From Actinomycetes bacterium (GTDB taxonomy: Bacteria > Actinomycetota > Acidimicrobiia > Acidimicrobiales > Ilumatobacteraceae), in NCBI GenBank assembly GCA_021414085.1, contig JAIOPC010000007.1, positions 124,001 to 188,000 of the forward strand: a stretch of 64,000 bases of DNA, written 5' to 3'. The notes under the pieces are model-generated. The model was not told where the DNA came from. It searched no databases and saw nothing but the letters and a program-made list of their open reading frames with translations. Made by a program: the position numbers and the translations under genes. Positions 37,539-45,288 of this stretch are shown one piece after another (position 1 is the stretch's first letter; every line of letters begins with the position of its first letter).

Positions 37539-38039
37539 ATGCGCAAGCTCATGGCCTTTACCGCGGTCGGCCTACTCGTCGCCACCGCCGGTTGTTCCGA
37601 CGATGACGGCGACGAGGGCAGCGATACCGCTCGTACGGTTACCGTCACGCACCCAGAGGTACAGCCCCCAACGGTGCTCGACCTTGGCGACGAAGGCCCA
37701 TCGGTCGGCGATCAGCGGGTCTTTCACCTCGACGCGACTGCCGACGACGGCAGCGCCGTGACCGTTGAGTTTGTGATGATCACTACTGCGGTCGACACGC
37801 CTGAGGTCGGCGTGCAGACGCGCATTGCGACGGGCGTGTTCTCCTTTGGCAACGAGGGCGACCAGTTGATCCTTGAAGGAGTTGCCCTCTACCCCGGCGA
37901 AGGCGCCACGTTGAAGGTTTCGTCATCGACGATTCGCTCGCTCATCGGCGGTTCCGGCGAGTACGCCGGCGCGTCCGGCTGGGTCGAATCGATCCACCAC
38001 GACGACGGCACCTGGGAACACGTCTTCCACATCGAATAG
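37539..38039 (+). CDS. lipoprotein with allene-oxide-cyclase/dirigent-like barrel
   Basis: A 166-residue lipoprotein. The signal MRKLMAFTAVGLLVATAGC ends in a lipobox Cys at residue 19, followed by an acidic linker. The mature part looks like the small beta-barrel of the bacterial AOC/dirigent-like group: LDLGDEGPSVGDQRVFHLDATADDGSAV, VQTRIATGVFSFGNEGDQLILEG, and LIGGSGEYAGASGWVES, the last a typical closing motif. Ribosome site GAGGAG precedes the ATG. The role of these proteins in bacteria is unclear; ligand binding is plausible. Confidence 0.7.
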   Translation: MRKLMAFTAVGLLVATAGCSDDDGDEGSDTARTVTVTHPEVQPPTVLDLGDEGPSVGDQRVFHLDATADDGSAVTVEFVMITTAVDTPEVGVQTRIATGVFSFGNEGDQLILEGVALYPGEGATLKVSSSTIRSLIGGSGEYAGASGWVESIHHDDGTWEHVFHIE

Positions 38040-38066
38040 TCGCTGCGTCGTAAAGATGAGCTTGCA

Positions 38067-38098
38067 AGTCGGGATTGATCCCTCCTACAATCCCGACT
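38067..38098. promoter_or_regulatory. 11-bp perfect inverted repeat heading the siroheme/sulfite-reductase operon
   Basis: AGTCGGGATTG at 38067-38077 faces CAATCCCGACT at 38088-38098 with a 10-base spacer ATCCCTCCTA. It sits in the only gap before the siroheme synthesis operon and overlaps the annotated TTG start. It could be an operator for a dimeric sulfur or nitrogen regulator, or an RNA hairpin whose loop holds an anti-SD-like CCTCC. There is no T-run after it, so a simple terminator for the preceding lipoprotein gene is unlikely. Confidence 0.55.
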
Positions 38099-38752
38099 AT
38101 TCCTATCGGCTTTAACCCCTATAGCGCTCCGGCGTATCCCGTCAATCTGGTGCTTGCTGGCGCGCCTGTACTGGTCGTCGGCGGCGGCCCCATCGCGCTG
38201 CGCAAGGTTGAGGGTTTGCTGGAATCCGGAGCCAAGGTGACGGTCATCGCACCGCGCGTCGAGGACGGCCTCGCGAGGCGCGACGACATCAACTGGCGGC
38301 GGCGGCGCTACCGCTTCGGCGACGCAGCTGCCTACCGTTTGGTGATCTCAGCGACCGGCGTGCGCAAGGTCGACGAGAAGATCTATCGCGATGCGGTCGA
38401 CGCGGGGGTTCCGATCAACGTCGCCGACGTGCCGCATCTGTGCACGTTCACCCTGCCCGCCATTCTTCGTCGCGGCGACGTACAACTCGCGGTATCGACG
38501 AATGGCCGCAGCCCAGCGTTGGCGTCGTGGTTGCGCGATCAACTTGCCGAGTCGCTGCCCGACGCGATTGGAGAGGCACTAGATGTAGTGGCCGACGTGC
38601 GCGCAGAACTGAAAGCGGCCGGTCAATCGACCGAGATCCTCGGCTGGCACGATGCGTTCGATGCGGGCTTCGTACAGCTCGTCGCGAATGGAGAGCACGC
38701 CGCGGCGCGCAACCTGTTGCGCGATCGTCTCGGGCTCGCGGTCGCGTCGTGA
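38075..38752 (+). CDS. siroheme synthase N-terminal-type (precorrin-2 dehydrogenase / ferrochelatase)
   Basis: A protein of up to 225 residues like the N-terminal half of CysG or Met8: YPVNLVLAGAPVLVVGGGPIALRKVEGLLESGAKVTVIAP is the NAD Rossmann motif, followed by VISATGVRKVDEKIYRDAVDAGVPINVADVPHLCTFTLPAILRRGDVQLAVSTNGRSPALASWLR. It oxidises precorrin-2 and inserts iron to give siroheme. The start is uncertain: the TTG at 38075 lies inside an inverted repeat and has no ribosome site; GTG at 38150 is an alternative. The 3' end overlaps the SUMT gene by 4 bases. Confidence 0.88.
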   Translation: MIPPTIPTIPIGFNPYSAPAYPVNLVLAGAPVLVVGGGPIALRKVEGLLESGAKVTVIAPRVEDGLARRDDINWRRRRYRFGDAAAYRLVISATGVRKVDEKIYRDAVDAGVPINVADVPHLCTFTLPAILRRGDVQLAVSTNGRSPALASWLRDQLAESLPDAIGEALDVVADVRAELKAAGQSTEILGWHDAFDAGFVQLVANGEHAAARNLLRDRLGLAVAS

Positions 38753-39486
38753 CGGTCTTCCTAGTTGGAGCCGGCCCGGGCGAGCCCGACCTGTTGACTG
38801 TCAAGGCGGCGAACTTGTTGCGGCGAGCCGATGTTGTCGTGCACGACCGGCTGGTGTCGCCTGAGATTCTGGCGCTTGCGCCGCCATGGGCTGAGTTGGT
38901 GGATGTCGGCAAACGGCCCGGCGGAAGCGTGCAACAGGCCGGAATCAACGAAGTGCTCGTTGAGTTGGGCGCCCGTTTCGAATGCGTCGTGCGCCTGAAG
39001 GGCGGCGATCCGCACGTCTTTGGTCGCGCCGCCGAGGAACTGATCGCGCTGGGCAACGCGGGCATCGCGTGCGAAGTCGTCCCGGGCATTTCGTCGGCGC
39101 TCGCCGCTCCCGCGGCCGTCGGGATTCCTTTGACCACTCGGCTCGCAGCAAGCGGCTTCACCGTCGTCACCGCCCACCAAGACCCCGCCACCGACCGCAG
39201 CCTCGATTGGGAGGCACTCGCCCGGCTCGGCACAACGCTGGTCATCTTGATGGGCGCCGCCCGCGCCGCTGCGTTCCGGGATCGACTGATCGCAGGCGGC
39301 ATGGACCCACTCACACCTGTTGCGATCATCACCGACGCCACTCTCTCGACGATGCGCGAGACGCGGCTTCGTCTCGGCGAACTCGGTGTCGAGCCCGTCG
39401 CCAACCCGTCGGTCATCGTCATAGGTGCCGTCGCATCGCTCGATCTGCGCTCGTTCGCCAGCGCACGCCTGGAGGCAATGTCGTGA
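38749..39486 (+). CDS. cobA: uroporphyrinogen-III C-methyltransferase (SUMT)
   Basis: A 245-residue SAM-dependent methyltransferase making precorrin-2. It begins TVFLVGAGPGEPDLLTVKAANLLRRADVVVHD, the family signature, then VRLKGGDPHVFGRAAEE, and VPGISSALAAPAAVGIPLTTR. With the preceding gene it replaces the two halves of a fused CysG. GTG start at 38749 overlaps the previous stop (GTGA), and the same GTGA overlap joins it to the reductase gene at 39483. The product siroheme is the cofactor of the next enzyme. Confidence 0.93.
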   Translation: MTVFLVGAGPGEPDLLTVKAANLLRRADVVVHDRLVSPEILALAPPWAELVDVGKRPGGSVQQAGINEVLVELGARFECVVRLKGGDPHVFGRAAEELIALGNAGIACEVVPGISSALAAPAAVGIPLTTRLAASGFTVVTAHQDPATDRSLDWEALARLGTTLVILMGAARAAAFRDRLIAGGMDPLTPVAIITDATLSTMRETRLRLGELGVEPVANPSVIVIGAVASLDLRSFASARLEAMS

Positions 39487-41303
39487 GCCAAACTCTCTCG
39501 CCTAACACGGCGTACGTCATCGACCCCGAGATCGAAGCCGATATCAGCAAGTTCGAGATGATGCTGGCCAAGTTCAAGGCCGGCGAACTCGATGAGGACG
39601 TGTTTCGCGTGTTCCGGTTGGCCAACGGCATCTACGGCCAGCGCCAAGGCGGCAACAACCAGATGGTGCGCGTGAAAGCACCATATGGAGCAATCACGCC
39701 TGAACAGCTCGAGATGTTCGCCGAAATCGCCGAGCAGCACTCGCGCGGGTGGGGCCACATCACGACGCGCCAGAACGTGCAGTTTCACTTCGTGCAACTC
39801 GACGACATTCCGAACGTGCTGCGCAAGCTTGGTTCGGTCGGCATGACGACCCGTGAAGCGTGCGGCGACACGGTGCGCAACATTCAAGGCTGCCACCTCG
39901 CTGGCGCGTGCCCGCACGAGAAGCTCGACATCACACAGTGGGCGGAGGCGACGTTCCGACACTTGCTGCGTCATCCGTATTCACAACGACTGCCGCGCAA
40001 GTTCAAGATCAACTTTTCGGGCTGCGAGACCGATTGTGGGCAAGCGATGTTCAACGACGTTGGCGTGATCGCCGTGACGCGCACACTCGACGACGGCAGC
40101 ACCGAGGCGGGTTTCCGGGTCTTCCTTGCCGGCGGACTCGGCGCCACACCGCATGCCGCCCTGGCACTCGAACCGTTTACCGCCCGTGAAGACTTGCTGC
40201 CGACCATCGAGTCTGCGCTGCGTGTCTTCGAGCAAACCGGCAACCGCGACAATCGCATTCGCGCACGCATGAAGTGGCTCGTCGACACACTCGGCTGGGA
40301 CGAAGTGAAACGGCGCGTGATCGCACAACGTCGCCTGCTTCCCGCATCCTCCTCCTGGCCCGGAGGAATTCCTGTTGAGGTACTCGAGTTCGGCGACAAG
40401 CCCGCCGGCCGCACGGCCGATGGACCGGTGAGTGCCATCGGCCAGAACCTCGATCGCACCGTCAATCTGAACGGTAACGGCGTGCCGGTGTCGATCACAC
40501 CGCGCAACGCACGCGACCGATGGGTCGACTCGAATGTGGTGCGTGGCACAGCGAACGGCACCGTGTCGGCGTATGCATGGGCGCACCTCGGTGACATCAC
40601 ACCTGTCCAGTTTCGAGCGCTCGCCGCGATCGCGCGTGAGTTCAATGCGACGGCTCGGCTGACAAACCGACAGAACATCGTCTTCCGCGACCTCCGCGAC
40701 GACCAACTGGGTGCACTACACAGCCGACTCGACGAGATCGGGATGGCGCAGCCCGGCGCAGAGTTGGTGCGCGACGTGGTCTCGTGCCCTGGCGCCGACA
40801 CGTGCAACCTCTCGATCACACAATCGCGTGGCCTCGCTCGTGCAATCGGCGAGCGACTGGAAGAGGAAGGCCTCGCGGATGTCGGCGGCGTGCGCATCAA
40901 CATCTCCGGCTGTATGAACTCGTGCGGGCACCATCACACCGCCGACATCGGCTTCATGGGTGCCGAGCGCCGCGCACACGGTGTGGCGGCCCCCGGCTAT
41001 CAGCTCTTGCTCGGCGGCTACGTCGGCCAAGAACGCATCGAGTTTGGCGACAAAGCGATGCGGCTGCCCGCGAAGAACGGTCCAGAAGCCGTGATCCGCG
41101 TGGTGCGTCGCTTCGCAGGCGAGCGCACGGCTGGCGAAACGTTTCGCAGTTGGATGGAACGCTCGGGGGGTGCTCGCGGTATTGCTGCCACGTTGAAGGA
41201 GCTCGACTTCTTCCCGACACCTGAGGAAGCGCCCGACATGTTCGTCGACTGGGACGAATCGACACCGTTCGGCGTATCGCTCGGCGCGTCGGAATGTGCG
41301 TGA
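39483..41303 (+). CDS. siroheme nitrite/sulfite reductase
   Basis: A 606-residue assimilatory reductase with the duplicated ferredoxin-like/NirBD arrangement. ITTRQNVQFHFVQLDDIP and later LTNRQNIVFRDLRD are the two parallel substrate/siroheme motifs. The 4Fe-4S/siroheme Cys ligands are CPGADTCNL and ISGCMNSCGHHH (Cx5C and Cx3C) in the C-terminal half. It carries six-electron reduction of sulfite to sulfide or nitrite to ammonia; which one cannot be told from the sequence. Neither sulfate-activation nor nitrate-reductase genes lie nearby. GTGA overlaps join it to both neighbours. Confidence 0.92.
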   Translation: MSQTLSPNTAYVIDPEIEADISKFEMMLAKFKAGELDEDVFRVFRLANGIYGQRQGGNNQMVRVKAPYGAITPEQLEMFAEIAEQHSRGWGHITTRQNVQFHFVQLDDIPNVLRKLGSVGMTTREACGDTVRNIQGCHLAGACPHEKLDITQWAEATFRHLLRHPYSQRLPRKFKINFSGCETDCGQAMFNDVGVIAVTRTLDDGSTEAGFRVFLAGGLGATPHAALALEPFTAREDLLPTIESALRVFEQTGNRDNRIRARMKWLVDTLGWDEVKRRVIAQRRLLPASSSWPGGIPVEVLEFGDKPAGRTADGPVSAIGQNLDRTVNLNGNGVPVSITPRNARDRWVDSNVVRGTANGTVSAYAWAHLGDITPVQFRALAAIAREFNATARLTNRQNIVFRDLRDDQLGALHSRLDEIGMAQPGAELVRDVVSCPGADTCNLSITQSRGLARAIGERLEEEGLADVGGVRINISGCMNSCGHHHTADIGFMGAERRAHGVAAPGYQLLLGGYVGQERIEFGDKAMRLPAKNGPEAVIRVVRRFAGERTAGETFRSWMERSGGARGIAATLKELDFFPTPEEAPDMFVDWDESTPFGVSLGASECA

Positions 41304-41893
41304 GCAGCGACGCAGATCTGCAGGCGGCGTACGAGGCGATCGACGCGGTGAATGCCGCCGATCCGAATGTGCTGGAGTGGCACGGCCAGTCGGTGCCACG
41401 GGCGCTTCTGCAAGGGCAGCGCGCGACGACGTGGCTGCCGCGAGTCGCCGACATGCCATCGAGTGCGCTGTCGATCGCGGCCCGCGCTCATCATCTCGCG
41501 CGCTGGCAAATCGCCCGAGCGAGCTACCCCGACGGACGCGCGGGCTACCTACGGTGGCGCAAGGCCAGCAAGGCGGCATCCGCTGAGTTGCTGGTGACCA
41601 CACTCGCGCCGCTCGGTGTTGCGACCGCTGCACTGAACAGAGCGGTCGATCTCATCCAGCGCGTCGGGCTTGGCGCCGACCCGGAAGCGCAGGCAGTCGA
41701 AGATGTTGCTTGCCTCGTGTTTCTGGAAACCGACTACGTTGCGCTCTTGCAACGACTGGGCGGCGACGCCACTGCGGGCGCGGTACGCAAGACGTTGAAG
41801 AAGATGTCGCCGACAGCCATCGGTCTCGGTGTCGAGGCGACGCCCATTGGTCCGGCGCGCGACTTACTACTGGAGGTGGCTGCGACTAGTTGA
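41300..41893 (+). CDS. DUF4202 domain protein
   Basis: A 197-residue helical protein of the DUF4202 type: AYEAIDAVNAADPNVLEWHG at the N-terminus, SALSIAARAHHLARWQIARASYPDGRAGYLRWRK with a conserved His pair, then VACLVFLETDYVALLQ. The function is unknown. It is the last gene of the siroheme/reductase operon, joined by a GTGA overlap at 41300-41303 (an ATG two codons upstream is also possible). Its place suggests a link to sulfite or nitrite assimilation. It overlaps the convergent desaturase gene by 8 bases. Confidence 0.8.
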   Translation: MSSDADLQAAYEAIDAVNAADPNVLEWHGQSVPRALLQGQRATTWLPRVADMPSSALSIAARAHHLARWQIARASYPDGRAGYLRWRKASKAASAELLVTTLAPLGVATAALNRAVDLIQRVGLGADPEAQAVEDVACLVFLETDYVALLQRLGGDATAGAVRKTLKKMSPTAIGLGVEATPIGPARDLLLEVAATS

Positions 41894-42956
41894 CAGCAGC
41901 GGACGATCGCGCCGACGCGTAAGTCAGCCAGTGCCCAGCCTCGAAGTCGTACAGCTTGCAGGCGCGTGTGATCTTGAGGTAGCCGCGCAGCGACAGCCGC
42001 GACGTACGCACGGTGTTCGGATACGCCGCTTCGATAGCGGCCGATGCGGCGGGCAATTGGTGAAACGGAATGCGCGTGTCGACGTGGTGCGCAACGTGCA
42101 CGAAGATGTTGTGGAACCACAGCCGATTCACAACTGCGGGCAGATGCATCACCGTTGTCGATTCCATTTGGCCCTTGAACTGCGACCACTCCTTGCGCGG
42201 CCACCAACGAATGTCGGGCGCGATGTGGTGCACGTAGACCGCCCAGCCGATGACCTGCACAAAGATCAGGAACGGAATCACCAGCACCTTGATTGGCACC
42301 CAGATCGCAGCCAGCAAGCCGCCGTTGAACGCGCCGAATACGACGGTGCCTGCAATCGCGACGAGCATCACCGACGAGAGTGCGAGCTTGTCGCGCACGA
42401 TGGCACCATGGCGCTTGCCCGGCGCATTGAAGCGCCACATCTTCTCCCACCACACGACGCGCAAGAAGTACGCGCCGGCACCGAAACACGACCACTCAAG
42501 GCGATGCCGAACGCGCGCTAGGAAGCCGTATGCGTTGTATTGCTCGACCGTCGAGGGGTGCCATACAAAGTCGAAATCCTGGCGGGTGGTGTAGCCGTGA
42601 TGAATCCGGTTGTGGCCGAGATCCCACGCTGCCTCAACGTGCGCGCTCGGAGCCATGCATAGTCGAGCTACGAGTCGGTTGATCCGTCGTGACTCGAACA
42701 ACGCACCATGCGATGCATCGTGGCCGAGCACAAACAGTCCCGACACCGCCAACCCGGCGAGCGGCCACAGGATCAGCAACATCCACCAGGTATTGGTCAA
42801 CAGCAGCCCGGCAACCGGAATGGCGTACAAGATGGACGCCTGCACGAGGGCCACAATCGCTTTGGAGGGCGACCGGCGATAGCACGACTCAGGGATTGCG
42901 CCACGGACTTCGTTGAGCGATTCGGTGACCGGGTGAGCGAGGGTGAGGGTGTCCAT
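41886..42956 (-). CDS. fatty acid desaturase
   Basis: A 356-residue membrane desaturase/hydroxylase with the three histidine boxes that bind the di-iron centre: GHDASHGA at about 103-110, HNRIHHGY at about 137-144, and HVAHHVDTRIPFHQL near 295. Four to five membrane helices separate them. It introduces double bonds into acyl chains or modifies a similar lipid, and needs ferredoxin or cytochrome partners not seen here. A TetR-type palindrome lies 19 bases upstream of the ATG, suggesting fatty-acid-responsive repression. Confidence 0.9.
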   Translation of the reverse strand: MDTLTLAHPVTESLNEVRGAIPESCYRRSPSKAIVALVQASILYAIPVAGLLLTNTWWMLLILWPLAGLAVSGLFVLGHDASHGALFESRRINRLVARLCMAPSAHVEAAWDLGHNRIHHGYTTRQDFDFVWHPSTVEQYNAYGFLARVRHRLEWSCFGAGAYFLRVVWWEKMWRFNAPGKRHGAIVRDKLALSSVMLVAIAGTVVFGAFNGGLLAAIWVPIKVLVIPFLIFVQVIGWAVYVHHIAPDIRWWPRKEWSQFKGQMESTTVMHLPAVVNRLWFHNIFVHVAHHVDTRIPFHQLPAASAAIEAAYPNTVRTSRLSLRGYLKITRACKLYDFEAGHWLTYASARSSAAVN

Positions 42957-42974
42957 CAGCGATCACCTTACTCT

Positions 42975-42996
42975 CCCTACCGACCAGTAGGTAGGG
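42975..42996. promoter_or_regulatory. TetR-type operator candidate at the desaturase promoter
   Basis: CCCTACC at 42975-42981 faces GGTAGGG at 42990-42996, and the spacer keeps partial symmetry (ACCgACcaGTaGGT). This is the usual look of a TetR-family site, 19 bases upstream of the desaturase start. No TetR gene adjoins it, so the regulator would act in trans. Confidence 0.5.
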
Positions 42997-43047
42997 AAAT
43001 CTTGGGGGGTGAAACTCGATCCTTTGCCCGTCCCCTAGCCTCGCCGC

Positions 43048-44190
43048 ATGCGAATCCTCGTTTTGGGTGCCGGTTTCGGCGGATTAGAGGTCACCAGCAG
43101 ACTCTCTGAAGAATTCGGCGACGACGTCGACATCGTGTTGATCGATAAGGCCGAGGGCTTTGTGTTTGGCTTCTCCAAGCTCGATGTGATGTTCGGCAAG
43201 GCGCTCGCCACAAATGTGCGCCATTCGTACGCCGACATCGTCAAGCCCGGAGTGCGGTTCGTGCAAACGACGATTCGTTCGATCGACCCCGCCGCCAAGC
43301 GTGTGGAAACCGATGCCGGCACATTCGATGCCGACCTGCTGGTCGTTGCCCTCGGCGCCGATCTGCACCCGAACGCCACCCCTGGGCTGGTCGAAGGCGG
43401 CCACGAGTTCTACACAGTGGCCGGCGCGTTCGCCTTGCGCGATGTGCTTGCCGAGTTCCCCGGCGGTCGCGTGATCGTGGCGGTTTGCTCGACCCCGTTC
43501 AAATGTCCGCCGGCACCTAGTGAGACTGCCCTGTTGCTGCACGACCTGTTGACATCTCGCGGCGTGCGCGACAAGTCGTCGATCGCTCTTGTGATGCCGA
43601 TGGGCGTGCCGATTCCCCCGTCGCCCGCAGCGTCTCGGGCGTTGCTCACCGCTTTTGCCGAGCGCGGCATCGATTGGCACCCTGACCAACTTGTTGCGTC
43701 GCTGGATGCAAGTCGCAAGGTCGCGTTACTCGCCGACGGCAGCGAGATGCCATACGACCTATTCCTCGGAGTGCCGGTGCACCGCGCCCCAGACGTCGTG
43801 GTCGCATCGGGGCTCGCGGTCGATGGTTGGATTCCCGTTGATCCGTCGACGCTGCAGACTTCATTCCCTGGCGTTTACGCGGTCGGCGATGTCACCAGCG
43901 TGGGAACACCGAAGGCTGGCGTCTTCGCCGAAGGGCAGGCGATCGTTGTCGCCGACGCGCTTTCGGCAATCATCCGCAACGACGTCTCGTCGACGAGGTA
44001 CGACGGGCGCGGCATGTGTTATCTCGAGTTCGGCGACAACCAAGTTGCGCGCGTCGACGTCACGTTTCTCAGCGGGCAGGCCCCGGTGGGCGATATGGAT
44101 GGCCCGTCGATTGATTACGTTGCCGACAAGGTCGACTTTGGTTCATCTCGGATTCAACGATGGTTCGGTCGCGAATGGAGCTCCACATGA
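43048..44190 (+). CDS. FAD-dependent NDH-2 / sulfide:quinone reductase-like oxidoreductase
   Basis: A 380-residue flavoprotein of the two-dinucleotide-domain superfamily. The FAD motif is ILVLGAGFGGLEVTSRL at 3-19. The second half has YDLFLGVPVHRAPDVVVASGL and the FAD-closing FPGVYAVGDVTSVGTPKAGVFAEGQA. AVCSTPFKCPPAPSETALLLHDLL at about 149-172 resembles the Cys-containing region of sulfide:quinone reductases, but the full set of three catalytic Cys is not evident. It may feed electrons into the quinone pool or act as a ferredoxin/thioredoxin-like reductase. It overlaps the next gene by 4 bases. Confidence 0.8.
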   Translation: MRILVLGAGFGGLEVTSRLSEEFGDDVDIVLIDKAEGFVFGFSKLDVMFGKALATNVRHSYADIVKPGVRFVQTTIRSIDPAAKRVETDAGTFDADLLVVALGADLHPNATPGLVEGGHEFYTVAGAFALRDVLAEFPGGRVIVAVCSTPFKCPPAPSETALLLHDLLTSRGVRDKSSIALVMPMGVPIPPSPAASRALLTAFAERGIDWHPDQLVASLDASRKVALLADGSEMPYDLFLGVPVHRAPDVVVASGLAVDGWIPVDPSTLQTSFPGVYAVGDVTSVGTPKAGVFAEGQAIVVADALSAIIRNDVSSTRYDGRGMCYLEFGDNQVARVDVTFLSGQAPVGDMDGPSIDYVADKVDFGSSRIQRWFGREWSST

Positions 44191-44759
44191 TGCCTACACC
44201 TGTGTTCACACCAGTTGCCGAGCCGAAGCCACAGATGCGGCGGCGGTGGATCATTGCCGGAAGTGTGTGCGCCGCTGTCGGCGTCGTTGCTCTCATTGCT
44301 GGCGGCATCATGCTGCTCGTCAGTCGCGCCTCGTCGACCCTCGATCCCGTTGCCGAGAGCCGGACGCCCGGAACCGCGACCTTCACGGCCGAGAACAAGG
44401 AGTACGACATCTTGCTCGTCACTGGCCGCGGCGAACCCGCCGGGAGCCCGGAAGATTTCGCGTGTGAAGTGACGCTTGCGGATGGTCGCACGTTCTCGAT
44501 TGACGGCAGCTCGCAGTCCACCAGCAGCGAGGTCGGCAACACGGAATCAGTTGGCTCATTCGATGCGGTCGCTGGCGCAACGTCGGTGTTTTGCGAGACG
44601 GACGGCACGACCGGCAACCGATTCATCATCGACACCGACGGTGCGCTGGCGCGCCTTTCGAGATTGGCCTTCATCGCTGGCGGAGTCCTGCTTGCGATCG
44701 GCACTGGTTTGATCCTCGGCGGCGTGTTCTGGAAGAAGCGGCCACAGGTCGTCGTTTAG
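44187..44759 (+). CDS. two-helix membrane hypothetical protein
   Basis: A 190-residue protein with two membrane helices, WIIAGSVCAAVGVVALIAGGIMLLV at about 21-45 and LAFIAGGVLLAIGTGLILGGVFW near the C-terminus, flanking an extracellular domain of about 115 residues with two Cys (FACEV and FCETD) that could form a disulfide. The ATG overlaps the preceding oxidoreductase stop (ATGA at 44187-44190), so the two are co-translated. Family not recognised. Confidence 0.65.
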   Translation: MMPTPVFTPVAEPKPQMRRRWIIAGSVCAAVGVVALIAGGIMLLVSRASSTLDPVAESRTPGTATFTAENKEYDILLVTGRGEPAGSPEDFACEVTLADGRTFSIDGSSQSTSSEVGNTESVGSFDAVAGATSVFCETDGTTGNRFIIDTDGALARLSRLAFIAGGVLLAIGTGLILGGVFWKKRPQVVV

Positions 44760-44766
44760 TAGTCGG

Positions 44767-45288
44767 TCAGTCGTCTTCGCGTAAACGCTCTACGAAACGC
44801 AGTGCAGCCTGTGACGACTCGATGCGCCACAGCGCAACGACATCCGTTTGCTCGGCGCCTGCCACCTTCGCGCTGAGGGTCGTCGCAATTTGTTTGATCT
44901 GAGCGTGCTGTCGCTCCAGCATCGGCGCGACATCAATGCGGCACTCGGATGCAATGAGCAACTTCAGCAGTAACTCGCTGCGCACGTCGCGCAGATGTTC
45001 GACCGGCGTCGTCAGCCAGCGGCGCAGTTGCGCTCGCCCATCACGGGTAGCCGCGAGGATGGTGCGATTGCCGCCGGCGATCCCGGGCTCCTCTCCAACC
45101 GCTACGGCGTAACCGCGGGCGGCGAGCTGATCGAGCGCGCGATAGGTCAACGCACGCGACAGCGACCACACCCGGCCGACGTCACCACCCGGCTTCAGCC
45201 GCGCCGCAATCGCGAAGCCGTGCGTTGGGGCCGGATACAGCAGACCAAGACACGCCCACTCCCCCAGCCGCATCTCAGCGGTCGTCAT
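44767..45288 (-). CDS. PadR-family regulator in the molybdate operon
   Basis: A 173-residue PadR-type winged-helix regulator: WACLGLLYPAPTHGFAIAARL, then VWSLSRALTYRALDQLAARGYAVAV, then GRAQLRRWLTTPVEHL, with a C-terminal helical dimerisation part. It is the last gene of modABC, joined by a 4-base overlap with modC. The usual molybdate regulator is ModE, so a PadR-type protein in this place is unusual; it may control the operon in response to molybdate or another signal. Confidence 0.82.
   Translation of the reverse strand: MTTAEMRLGEWACLGLLYPAPTHGFAIAARLKPGGDVGRVWSLSRALTYRALDQLAARGYAVAVGEEPGIAGGNRTILAATRDGRAQLRRWLTTPVEHLRDVRSELLLKLLIASECRIDVAPMLERQHAQIKQIATTLSAKVAGAEQTDVVALWRIESSQAALRFVERLREDD

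Noticed and set aside
36452-37648. Longer version of the phosphotransferase starting at 37648
   Set aside because: The extra N-terminus overlaps the divergent lipoprotein gene, which has its own ribosome site and lipobox; GTG at 37510 fits better.
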